NCBI RefSeq assembly: GCF_947504105.1
Contig: NZ_CANNGP010000020.1
Location: forward strand, 1-64,000
Length of the DNA stretch: 64,000 nucleotides
Source: an uncultured Tateyamaria sp.
Lineage (GTDB): Bacteria > Pseudomonadota > Alphaproteobacteria > Rhodobacterales > Rhodobacteraceae
Direction of reading: 5' to 3'
The position numbers and the translations under genes are program-made. Shown here piece by piece: positions 33,794 to 42,053 of this stretch. The notes under the pieces were generated by a model. It was given only the letters and a program-made list of their open reading frames with translations. It did not search any database and was not told where the DNA came from. Each line of letters starts with the position of its first letter. Position 1 is the first letter of the stretch.

Positions 33794-35318
33794 ACGTGTC
33801 CCCCGCCCCACCGGTCACATTGCGATCAACCACATCCCGCAGTGTTTCCGTGCGGTTGATCGCACGCCACCCCGGTCCGGAGAAGGTCGAGCGCTTGAAC
33901 ACATGCCGCGACAAAAGCGGGTTAGTCAGGGCCTGACTGAATGCATCAAGCGCCACGAACTTGAGCACAAGGCTGGGCAGCGGGCTGTTGGGCACCCGAT
34001 CTTCACAGAACAGTCCGACGTGGAAATCCACGTCGCGCGGGCCGTCATAGAATTGGCGGAGCAGGCCTGCGACCTCGGGATCAGACGAGATCGCCTCGAA
34101 ATTCGCGGGCCTGCGCTGGCTCATGTAGTCGCAATAATCTGAAAAGCTGGCCAATGCACAGTCGCGGTCCTGTTTGATCGAGGCCACCTCGATATGCAGG
34201 AGCGGTTCAGCCGTGTTGCACGGTCCCAACTCGGCCGCTTGGGTGTCGCTGATCCCTGAAAATGCAGCAAGCAGGCCGTGATCGATCAGCAGCGCATTAT
34301 TCATGAATGTGGTGTGTACCGGGCGTTTTTCGCCCCCCCATTTCAGGGCATCTGGAATTAATGCGTGCCAGCGATAGAGCAGGCTGAATTCGGTGGTGAT
34401 CCAGTTTGGTTTGTTCCATGGCGCGTTCCACGCAACGGACGGATCGGCGCGCAGGCTGAAGGGTAGCGGAGATATGTGGTTGATGTAATCCTCGACCACG
34501 ATCTTGATGAACATGACGATGACCGCGTTGCGCGCAGTCTCGAACACCCGGTCGTCATCCCAATCCAGGTGGTCGGCCTCAATCTCTGCCGCGAGGCGGT
34601 TGTGTTCGCGCAGAAACAGCGTGTTCAGCATGGCGACCTGCGGGACCGAGTTTGCACGGTCACCACCGAAGGCAAAGATCGTGGGGCGCCGCGTATCATC
34701 AAGGGTGCTTTGCCCGAGCGGTGGATCAAGGACATCGAACTGCGGATTGACCTTGCCATCTTTGTACAGAAACGGTGCGTATTCCTCTCCGTTGATCATC
34801 TGCGAAGCGAGCCGCCCCTTGCGGCCTTTTTCGTCAGACCGGAGACGCAGCGCCAGAGTTTGCGCGCGGGTGCGGCCGTAGAGGGGACAAAGGTCAATCT
34901 CGTGGTTCGACGTGTTGCGTTTCAAGCGGTGAGTGGGGTCTTCGCCCGCAGGCACCAAGTCTTCGGATTCCGTGCGGATAAAACCATCGGTCAGATATTG
35001 CGCAAAGGCCGGAAACAGACATGTCGACTTGGGGCACATGCGTTGTTTGCCGTCCTTGCGACGAAACAGCGTGGCGAGATCTTCGGGATCGGCGGGATTG
35101 GCACGGGGACGCGGTGGCAGATGTCGGCCACTCCAACGGCGGTCGGTCAACCCACCCCACCAGACATAATCGCGCTCCGTGCTCAGCGGATGCGGGCGCG
35201 GGCGGGCGCGATTGACAACGCGATTGATTGCCCACCGGTTGACGCGTTTGGCCAAGAACGGAATGGCTTCGACAATCGAAAAGACTGCCTTTTGGACGGA
35301 ATACGGAAGAAATGACAT
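33756..35318 (-). CDS. Cyclooxygenase-like heme peroxidase (animal-peroxidase superfamily)
   Basis: 520 residues from ATG 35318; upstream ATGs (35351, 35471) extend it without conserved sequence. The protein follows the prostaglandin synthase catalytic domain: LFLREHNRLA (about 235-244), an IKIVVEDYINHIS helix, and LLYRWHALIPD (313-323), where Tyr315 matches the cyclooxygenase radical Tyr and His318 the proximal heme ligand. AFSQALTNP (459-467) aligns with the segment holding the aspirin-reactive Ser, here Ser461. At the distal heme side, FAQYLTDGF (105-113) has Asp111 where the family His stands. No signal peptide; an N-terminal amphipathic stretch may bind membrane. Probably a fatty-acid oxygenase; peroxidase activity is doubtful without distal His. 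Confidence 0.82.
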   Translation of the reverse strand: MSFLPYSVQKAVFSIVEAIPFLAKRVNRWAINRVVNRARPRPHPLSTERDYVWWGGLTDRRWSGRHLPPRPRANPADPEDLATLFRRKDGKQRMCPKSTCLFPAFAQYLTDGFIRTESEDLVPAGEDPTHRLKRNTSNHEIDLCPLYGRTRAQTLALRLRSDEKGRKGRLASQMINGEEYAPFLYKDGKVNPQFDVLDPPLGQSTLDDTRRPTIFAFGGDRANSVPQVAMLNTLFLREHNRLAAEIEADHLDWDDDRVFETARNAVIVMFIKIVVEDYINHISPLPFSLRADPSVAWNAPWNKPNWITTEFSLLYRWHALIPDALKWGGEKRPVHTTFMNNALLIDHGLLAAFSGISDTQAAELGPCNTAEPLLHIEVASIKQDRDCALASFSDYCDYMSQRRPANFEAISSDPEVAGLLRQFYDGPRDVDFHVGLFCEDRVPNSPLPSLVLKFVALDAFSQALTNPLLSRHVFKRSTFSGPGWRAINRTETLRDVVDRNVTGGAGDTFIGMTRPAWTPE

Positions 35319-35571
35319 AGCTGGCTCAATAATTGAAAGAATGAATGCCATCAGCATCCGCCAAAGTGACCCGCAATGCCAGCTTAAGTTGTGGCAAGTG
35401 GTGAATTTGGCGTCATCGCGCAGATCGCGCGCACACGAACTGTGTGAATTTGTGGACTTAAAGACAGCCACCTTGGCTTACTAGTCCTACGAGATCAGGT
35501 TGATCCATACCCATCACACCCTACGTGACATGTCGGCGCGCAGATCAAGCCACAATACCGGGACAGTTCTT

Positions 35572-36696
35572 ATGAAGACTTTGGCGTCACTCTCCTTTGT
35601 TTTGCTTTTGGTTTTCGGGGCCGCAGCCACAGCGCAGCAGGGTCCACCAACCGTGACGGCGGCAAAGCCGGTCGTCAAAACAATCGTCGAAGATGACGAG
35701 TTTGTGGGCCGGTTCGAGGCAAGGTCCGAAGTGTCCTTGCGGTCGCGTGTCTCGGGCTACCTTGAGGAGGTTCATTTCAAGGAGGGCAGCCTGGTCGAGG
35801 CGGGCCAACTCCTGTTCACAATAGACCAACGCCAGTTCCGCACCGCGCTCAGGCAGGCGCAGGCCCAGATTGACGTCGCCAATGCGACATATGAGTTTGC
35901 GACCGAACAGCTGGAGCGGGCGCAGGCGCTGATCGGAAACGGCACCATCCCCCAGAGTGTTCTGGATGAACGGCGCGAGGCATATCTGGCCGCGCAAGGG
36001 GCCTTGGAACAGGCCCGTGCGGCATTGGAATTGGCCGAGCTGGACCTGGAGTTTTCAGAGATACGTGCACCGATGTCCGGACGGATTGATCGGTCACTGA
36101 GTGATCCCGGCAACTTGGTCTCAGCGGATCAAACCGTGCTGACGTCCATTGTGTCGAACGATCCCATCTACTTCGTCTTCGACATCGATGAACGGTATTT
36201 CCTCGCCTATGCGCGGGATGCGCGCGCGCGGGGAACCGCCCTGCAAGAAGGCGGTGGTGCATTGGAGGTCAAGGTGACGCTGTCGGATGCCAAGATCCCG
36301 CCCCAAACCGGTTACCTTGATTTCTCGGAAAACAGGATCGATGCAGAGACAGGTACGATGCGCGTCCGCGCCGTTCTGGAAAACCCGGATGAGTTGCTAA
36401 CGCCCGGGCTGTTTGGTCGGGTGAATGTGCCTGGGTCGCTTCCATACGAAGGTATCCTGATCCCTGACAGGGCGATTGTCGCAGATCAAAACCGGCGGCT
36501 TGTAATGACCCTCGACGCCGATGGTGTGGTCACGCCTTTGCCCATCCGCCCTGGTCCGGGCATAGACGGGTACCGTGTTGTGCGCGAAGGTATGGATGGG
36601 ACCGAAACAATCGTGATTGACGGTCTGGTGACCGCCCGCCCGGGTATGACAGTGAACCCCGATATGGTCGAACTGCCACTCATCGCGGAGAACTGA
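35572..36696 (+). CDS. RND efflux periplasmic adaptor (AcrA/MexA-like)
   Basis: 374 residues from ATG 35572, which gives a clear signal peptide (MKTLASLSFV to ATAQQ); the frame is open 24 codons upstream but that part is not export-like. Lipoyl half-motifs SLRSRVSGYLEEVHFKEGSLV (split by the hairpin) near 60-80 and SEIRAPMSGRIDRS near 165, coiled-coil hairpin in between, beta-barrel after 200. Forms a tripartite pump with the HAE1 permease that begins one base after its stop. The 253-base gap before it, shared with the peroxidase, shows no further gene. Confidence 0.93.
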   Translation: MKTLASLSFVLLLVFGAAATAQQGPPTVTAAKPVVKTIVEDDEFVGRFEARSEVSLRSRVSGYLEEVHFKEGSLVEAGQLLFTIDQRQFRTALRQAQAQIDVANATYEFATEQLERAQALIGNGTIPQSVLDERREAYLAAQGALEQARAALELAELDLEFSEIRAPMSGRIDRSLSDPGNLVSADQTVLTSIVSNDPIYFVFDIDERYFLAYARDARARGTALQEGGGALEVKVTLSDAKIPPQTGYLDFSENRIDAETGTMRVRAVLENPDELLTPGLFGRVNVPGSLPYEGILIPDRAIVADQNRRLVMTLDADGVVTPLPIRPGPGIDGYRVVREGMDGTETIVIDGLVTARPGMTVNPDMVELPLIAEN

Positions 36697-36697
36697 T

Positions 36698-39600
36698 ATG
36701 GGCCGCTTTTTCGTCAGCCGCCCGATCTTTGCCGTCGTCGTATCCGTGATCATGACGATTGTCGGCTTGATCTCGTACTATCAGTTGCCGATTGAACAAT
36801 ACCCCGAAATCGCACCGCCCTCGATCGTGGTGCGCGCCTCTTATCCGGGGGCGGATGCGACGACCATTGCAAACACCCTCGCAACTCCGCTTGAGCAGGA
36901 AATCAACGGGATCGAGGGCATGTTGTACATGTCCTCATACGCAACGGCCGACGGAGCGATGAGCCTGACCGTCACCTTTGAACTGGGCACCGATCTGGAT
37001 ACGGCGCAGGTGCTGGTTCAAAACCGGGTCGCCATTGCCGAACCGCGCCTGCCCGAAGAGGTACGCGCGCTGGGTGTGACCACCACGAAGTCTTCACCGG
37101 ACCTGATGATGGTCGTGCATATGCTGTCGCCGGACGCCACGTTCGACCAGCTTTACGTGTCCAACTACGCGCGGGCACGGGTGCGCGACCGGCTGGTTCG
37201 ACTGGATGGCGTGGGCGATCTTATCATCTTTGGTGAGCGGGAGTTTTCAGCGCGGGTCTGGCTGGATCCTGACAAGCTGGCCTCGCTTGGCCTTACTGCA
37301 GCTGATGTTGTTGATGCGCTGCGCGAACAAAACGTACAGGTCTCGGGGGGCTCGCTTGGTGCGCCGCCCAACACGGCAGCCAGTGCCTTTCAAGTGTCGA
37401 TCACGACCCAGGGACGATTGGAGGATCGAAGAGAATTCGGGCGCGTCATCGTAAAGGCATCGGATGATGGGCGCGTCGTGCGGGTGCGCGATGTCGCGCG
37501 GGTCGAAATAGGGGCCCGGTCCTACGTCACAAACTCCTATCTCAACAACAAACCTGCCGTGGCGCTTGGGATCTTCCAGCGGCCCGGGTCGAACGCGTTG
37601 GCCACTGCAGACGAAGTGCGGGCAACGATGGACGAACTGGCCCAGGACTTCCCGGACGGTTTGGAATACCAGGTTGTCTACAATCCAACCGAATTCATCA
37701 GCGCCTCCATCGACGCCGTCTACAAAACGCTGTTCGAAGCTGTTTTGCTGGTCGTCATCGTCATCATCGTCTTCCTGCAAAGCTGGCGCACGGCGCTCAT
37801 TCCGCTGCTTGCCATACCGGTGTCTCTAATCGGGACATTCGCGGTGATGCTGGCGCTTGGCTACACGCTGAACCTGCTGACGTTGTTCGGGTTGATCCTT
37901 GCCATCGGCATTGTGGTGGATGACGCCATCGTTGTTGTCGAAAACGTCGAACGAAACATCCGCAACGGCATGACACCGCGCCAGGCGTCGGCCAGATCCA
38001 TGGACGAGGTGCAAAGTGCCATCATCGGCACAACACTTGTTCTGATCGCGGTCTTTGTCCCTGCCGCGCTGGTGCCCGGTATCACCGGACAGTTCTACAG
38101 GCAGTTCGCCGTCACCATCTCGGTAGCGACCGTGATCTCAAGCATCAACTCGCTCAGTCTGTCCCCCGCCCTCGCTGCCATTTTCCTGAAACCGAATAGC
38201 AACTCACTGTCACGCAACCCGCTGTCGCAGCTTGGTGCTTACTTTGCCAACGCCTTTAACGGCGGTCTTGATGTCGTCACGCGCGGCTATGCCGCCGTTG
38301 TGCGGGTGCTTGTTGGTACCTGGGGCATGATCGCGGTTGCTGTTATCGCCTTTGCAGGGCTTTTGGGCACGGCGTGGTGGATCAATGAACAGGTGCCGAC
38401 GGGCTTCATCCCTGATGCGGACCAAGGCTATGCCATCGTCGTGGTGCAATTGCCCGAAGGCGCATCGCTGGACCGGACCGACGCGGTTATGAAACAAGCG
38501 ACAGAGATTGCGCTTGAAACGCCTGGCGTCACCAATGCCGTTGCGTTCGCCGGGTTCTCGGGTGCCACCTTCACCAACGCCAGCAATCAGGGCGTGATCT
38601 TCACGACCTTCGCCCCGTTCGAGGAACGTCTGGAAAGCGGGTTGGATGCCAATGCAATTGTCGGGCAGCTCTTTGGCCGCATGCAGGTGATCCGAGAGGC
38701 ATTCATCATTGCCATCGCGCCCCCTTCGGTACGGGGTGTGGGCACCGGTGGTGGTTTCAAGTTGCAGTTGCAGGACACTGACAGTGCGGACATGCGCCGC
38801 GTGTTGAACAGTGCCTACGCCATCATGGGTGCCGCACAACAATCGGACAAGGTGACGGGCGTCTTCACGACATTCTCAGCCAGTTCGCCTCAGGTGTACC
38901 TCGAGATTGACCGCGTGCGCGCGCAAATGCTGAACGTTCCGATTGGAGAGATCTTTGAGACATTGTCGATCAACCTTGGTTCAGCCTATGTGAACGACTT
39001 CAACGCCTTTGGCCGCCTGTTCCAGGTGCGCGCGCAGGCCGACCAGCAGTTCCGACTGGACGAAGAAGACATTCGATCCCTGCGTGTTCGGACCGCAACT
39101 GGTGCACTTGTTCCATTGGGAACCCTGGTATCCGTGGTCGACACGGCAGGCCCTGCGCTGGTGCAGCGCTATAACCAACTCGTGTCTGTGCCGATCCAGG
39201 GCAACGCCATCCCGGGTGTGTCCACGGGTGACGCCCTGATCGCGATGGAGGAATTGGCTGAACAACTGCTGCCGCCCGGCGTGGATTACGAATGGACCGA
39301 ATTGGCGCTGCAGGAACGCAATCAGGGTGACACGGCAACCTACATCTTTGCCTTCTCGGTTCTGTTTGCTTTCCTCTTTCTTGCCGCTCTCTATGAAAGC
39401 TGGGTCTTGCCACTTGCCATCATTCTTGTGGTGCCACTTGCAGTCCTGTCTGCCTTGTCGGGTGTGATGCTGCGCGGCATGGACAACAACATTCTGACGC
39501 AGGTGGGACTTATCGTATTGGTGGGCCTGTCGGCCAAGAACGCCATCCTGATCGTGGAATTCGCAAAACAAGCGCAAGAGGAAAAGGGGTTGTCCGCAAT

Positions 39601-39877
39601 TGACGCCGCCGTGGACGCGTGCCGCCTGCGTCTGCGACCGATCCTGATGACAGCCTTTGCCTTCATCCTGGGCGTGGTGCCCTTGATGATCGCCACTGGC
39701 CCCGGGTCCGAGATGCGGCAAGCCTTGGGCACCGCTGTCTTTTTCGGGATGTCCGGCGTGACCTTCCTCGGCCTGTTTTTCACCCCGGTGTTCTATGTCG
39801 CCCTGCGCCGCATCTTCCCCGGAAAAGCAAAGGATGTGGAAAGCACCGAAACGGCGTCAGAGCCAACGCCCAGCTAG
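36698..39877 (+). CDS. HAE1-family RND efflux permease (AcrB-like)
   Basis: 1059 residues, the usual length for AcrB/MexB. Proton-relay acids are canonical: VVDDAIVVVENVER (about residues 406-419) keeps both Asp, and LSAKNAILIVEF (about 945) keeps the Lys. Multiple-drug or bile-salt-type hydrophobic substrates are typical for the family, but none can be assigned here. No outer-membrane protein is encoded nearby, so the pump must recruit one from elsewhere. The stop shares CTAG with the stop of the convergent regulator gene. Confidence 0.94.
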   Translation: MGRFFVSRPIFAVVVSVIMTIVGLISYYQLPIEQYPEIAPPSIVVRASYPGADATTIANTLATPLEQEINGIEGMLYMSSYATADGAMSLTVTFELGTDLDTAQVLVQNRVAIAEPRLPEEVRALGVTTTKSSPDLMMVVHMLSPDATFDQLYVSNYARARVRDRLVRLDGVGDLIIFGEREFSARVWLDPDKLASLGLTAADVVDALREQNVQVSGGSLGAPPNTAASAFQVSITTQGRLEDRREFGRVIVKASDDGRVVRVRDVARVEIGARSYVTNSYLNNKPAVALGIFQRPGSNALATADEVRATMDELAQDFPDGLEYQVVYNPTEFISASIDAVYKTLFEAVLLVVIVIIVFLQSWRTALIPLLAIPVSLIGTFAVMLALGYTLNLLTLFGLILAIGIVVDDAIVVVENVERNIRNGMTPRQASARSMDEVQSAIIGTTLVLIAVFVPAALVPGITGQFYRQFAVTISVATVISSINSLSLSPALAAIFLKPNSNSLSRNPLSQLGAYFANAFNGGLDVVTRGYAAVVRVLVGTWGMIAVAVIAFAGLLGTAWWINEQVPTGFIPDADQGYAIVVVQLPEGASLDRTDAVMKQATEIALETPGVTNAVAFAGFSGATFTNASNQGVIFTTFAPFEERLESGLDANAIVGQLFGRMQVIREAFIIAIAPPSVRGVGTGGGFKLQLQDTDSADMRRVLNSAYAIMGAAQQSDKVTGVFTTFSASSPQVYLEIDRVRAQMLNVPIGEIFETLSINLGSAYVNDFNAFGRLFQVRAQADQQFRLDEEDIRSLRVRTATGALVPLGTLVSVVDTAGPALVQRYNQLVSVPIQGNAIPGVSTGDALIAMEELAEQLLPPGVDYEWTELALQERNQGDTATYIFAFSVLFAFLFLAALYESWVLPLAIILVVPLAVLSALSGVMLRGMDNNILTQVGLIVLVGLSAKNAILIVEFAKQAQEEKGLSAIDAAVDACRLRLRPILMTAFAFILGVVPLMIATGPGSEMRQALGTAVFFGMSGVTFLGLFFTPVFYVALRRIFPGKAKDVESTETASEPTPS

Positions 39878-40815
39878 GGGGTGTCTTGGCGCATGGCTTG
39901 CGGGCTTTGACCAAAGGCTGCCCTGAAGGCACGTGTCATGGCGCTGGCATTCTCATACCCGCATCTGCCCGCGATCTCTGACACGGGCAGATCGGTGTCC
40001 TGCACAAGGCGCAAAACGGCGTTGAGGCGCAGACGCCGATACACGGTCGCTGGCGTTGCCGCCATCGCAGTCTTCATACGATGCTCCAGCGTTTTCTGGG
40101 TGCACCCGACGCGACGCGCGATCTCGGGAATGGGAAGCGGATACTCGATATTGTCCTGCATCAACGCCACCGCCCGGCCAACCATCCGCCCAGACGCGCG
40201 GACTGGCAGCGCTTGCACCGTTTCGCGCGACATGAACAGTTGGGCAACCTCCATCGCAACCAGCGGCCCATGTGCGGACGCAATCAGGCCGTTTGCCAGA
40301 TCAAAGGCCGCCATGGCACCGGAACACGTGATACGATCGCCATCAATGACATAGCGTTGCCGCACGGTCTCGACATCCGGGAACGCCTCGGAAAAGGCAT
40401 CGAGCATGTCCCAATGAATGGTTGCGCGGTGGTCATCCAAAAAGCCAGCACGCGCCAAGAGCCAGCTTCCAGTGTCGAGGCCGCCCAGAACAGCGTATCG
40501 CCGTGCCGCACTGCGGACAGCACCCACGATACGATCCTGATCCAAGTCGCGAATGCCATAAGACGGCATAAGCATCAGCGCGGTGCCTTCGGCGTTTGCG
40601 AGGGCATCATGTGGTGCAATCTGCAACCCGCTTGAGCTGGAGACCGGCGCGCCATCCTGCGTGAAAAACCGCCATTGATAAGCGGTGCGCCGCAAGAACC
40701 CGTTTGCAGCCCGCAGCGGTTCAACGAAATTCGCGAGGCAGTGGTTCGAAAACCGATCGAACAGGACGATGTCCACATGCTGCATCGCGTCATGGATTTT
40801 CGACCATTCCTGCAT
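39874..40815 (-). CDS. GlxA-type AraC-family transcriptional regulator
   Basis: 313 residues: an N-terminal DJ-1/PfpI (amidotransferase-like) sensor domain (about 12-180) and a C-terminal AraC DNA-binding domain with two helix-turn-helix units (IPEIARRVGCTQKTLEHRMK and VSEIAGRCGYENASAMTRAF, about 230-300). The family includes regulators of carnitine and glycine-betaine breakdown (CdhR, GbdR). It is transcribed divergently from the acyl-CoA dehydrogenase operon with 76 bases between, so control of that operon is likely. Confidence 0.9.
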   Translation of the reverse strand: MQEWSKIHDAMQHVDIVLFDRFSNHCLANFVEPLRAANGFLRRTAYQWRFFTQDGAPVSSSSGLQIAPHDALANAEGTALMLMPSYGIRDLDQDRIVGAVRSAARRYAVLGGLDTGSWLLARAGFLDDHRATIHWDMLDAFSEAFPDVETVRQRYVIDGDRITCSGAMAAFDLANGLIASAHGPLVAMEVAQLFMSRETVQALPVRASGRMVGRAVALMQDNIEYPLPIPEIARRVGCTQKTLEHRMKTAMAATPATVYRRLRLNAVLRLVQDTDLPVSEIAGRCGYENASAMTRAFRAAFGQSPQAMRQDTP

Positions 40816-40891
40816 GATAAATGCCTAGCACTGCACGTTGTATGTCGGCAAGCCGCGCTCTGATCCCGCAGTCACAACAGGGAACGCATCG

Positions 40892-42052
40892 ATGCAGTTT
40901 GGTCTGACCGAAGAACAGGACATGATCGTCTCGACCGTCCGTAGTTTCGTCGAGAAAGAGATTTACCCCCACGAGGCCGAGGTCGAACGAACCGGGCAGG
41001 TACCCCATGAGCTGGGGGAGGAGATCAAGCGCAAGGTCATCGATATGGGCTTCTACGCCTGCAACTTCCCCGAAGAGGTGGGCGGTGCGGGCCTCAGCCA
41101 TATGGACTTCACGCTGGTCGAGCGCGGGTTGGGGCGCGGATCGATGGCGCTGACCCATTTCTTCGGTCGTCCGCAAAACATCTTGATGGCCTGCAACGAA
41201 GAACAACGCGAACGGTACCTGCTGCCCGCCGTGCGGGGCGAGCGGATGGATGCGCTGGCCATGACCGAGCCCGACGCTGGGTCAGATGTGCGTGGTATGA
41301 AATGTACCGCCGTCCGCGACGGTGGCGATTGGGTCATCAACGGGTCCAAACACTTCATCTCGGGCGCGGAACACGCTGATTTCTTCATCGTGTTCATCGC
41401 GACCGGTGTTGATGACACGCCCAAGGGACCAAAGAAGCGGATCACCACATTCCTTGTGGATCGCGGCACGCCGGGGTTCGAAGTGCGCGACGGCTACAAT
41501 TCGGTCAGCCATAAGGGGTACAAGAATTGTATCCTGTATTTCGATGAGTGCCGCCTGCCCGATGCGCAGGTTCTGGGTGAGGTCGATGGTGGTTTTGCCG
41601 TGATGAACGAGTGGCTTTATGCGACGCGCCTGACGGTCGCGGCCTTCAGCGTGGGCCGCGCACGCCGGTGCTTTGACTATGCGCTGAGCTATGCGGCGGA
41701 GCGCAAACAATTCGGCCAACCCATTGGCAAGTTCCAAGGCGTCAGCTTTCAAATCGCGGACATGATCACCGAGATTGATGCCGCCGACTGGTTGACCCTC
41801 GCGGCCGCGTGGCGGCTGGATCAGGGGCTGCCGTCGAACCGCGAGATCGCATCGGCCAAGCTTTACGCCTCCGAAGCGTTGGCGCGGGTCACCGACACCA
41901 CGTTGCAGATCTATGGTGGCATGGGTCTGATGGATGACTTCCCGATTGAGCGGTTCTGGCGCGACGCGCGCGTCGAGCGCATCTGGGATGGCACCAGCGA
42001 AATCCAACGCCACATCATCAGCCGCGATCTTTTGCGGCCCTTGGGTGCCTGA
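40892..42052 (+). CDS. Acyl-CoA dehydrogenase
   Basis: 386 residues, standard length. FAD-dependent alpha-beta dehydrogenation of an acyl-CoA, electrons to ETF. Seen: MTEPDAGSDVRGM near 128-140 (FAD-binding segment), QIYGGMGLMDDFP near 346 and the closing helix IWDGTSEIQRHI. In medium-chain enzymes the catalytic Glu is in YEGT; here the equivalent position is Asp (WDGT), so the base may be Asp or sit elsewhere. ATG 40892 is used; frame upstream to 40838 is not conserved. First gene of an operon with an acyl-CoA synthetase and a CaiD-like dehydratase. Confidence 0.9.
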   Translation: MQFGLTEEQDMIVSTVRSFVEKEIYPHEAEVERTGQVPHELGEEIKRKVIDMGFYACNFPEEVGGAGLSHMDFTLVERGLGRGSMALTHFFGRPQNILMACNEEQRERYLLPAVRGERMDALAMTEPDAGSDVRGMKCTAVRDGGDWVINGSKHFISGAEHADFFIVFIATGVDDTPKGPKKRITTFLVDRGTPGFEVRDGYNSVSHKGYKNCILYFDECRLPDAQVLGEVDGGFAVMNEWLYATRLTVAAFSVGRARRCFDYALSYAAERKQFGQPIGKFQGVSFQIADMITEIDAADWLTLAAAWRLDQGLPSNREIASAKLYASEALARVTDTTLQIYGGMGLMDDFPIERFWRDARVERIWDGTSEIQRHIISRDLLRPLGA

Positions 42053-42053
42053 G

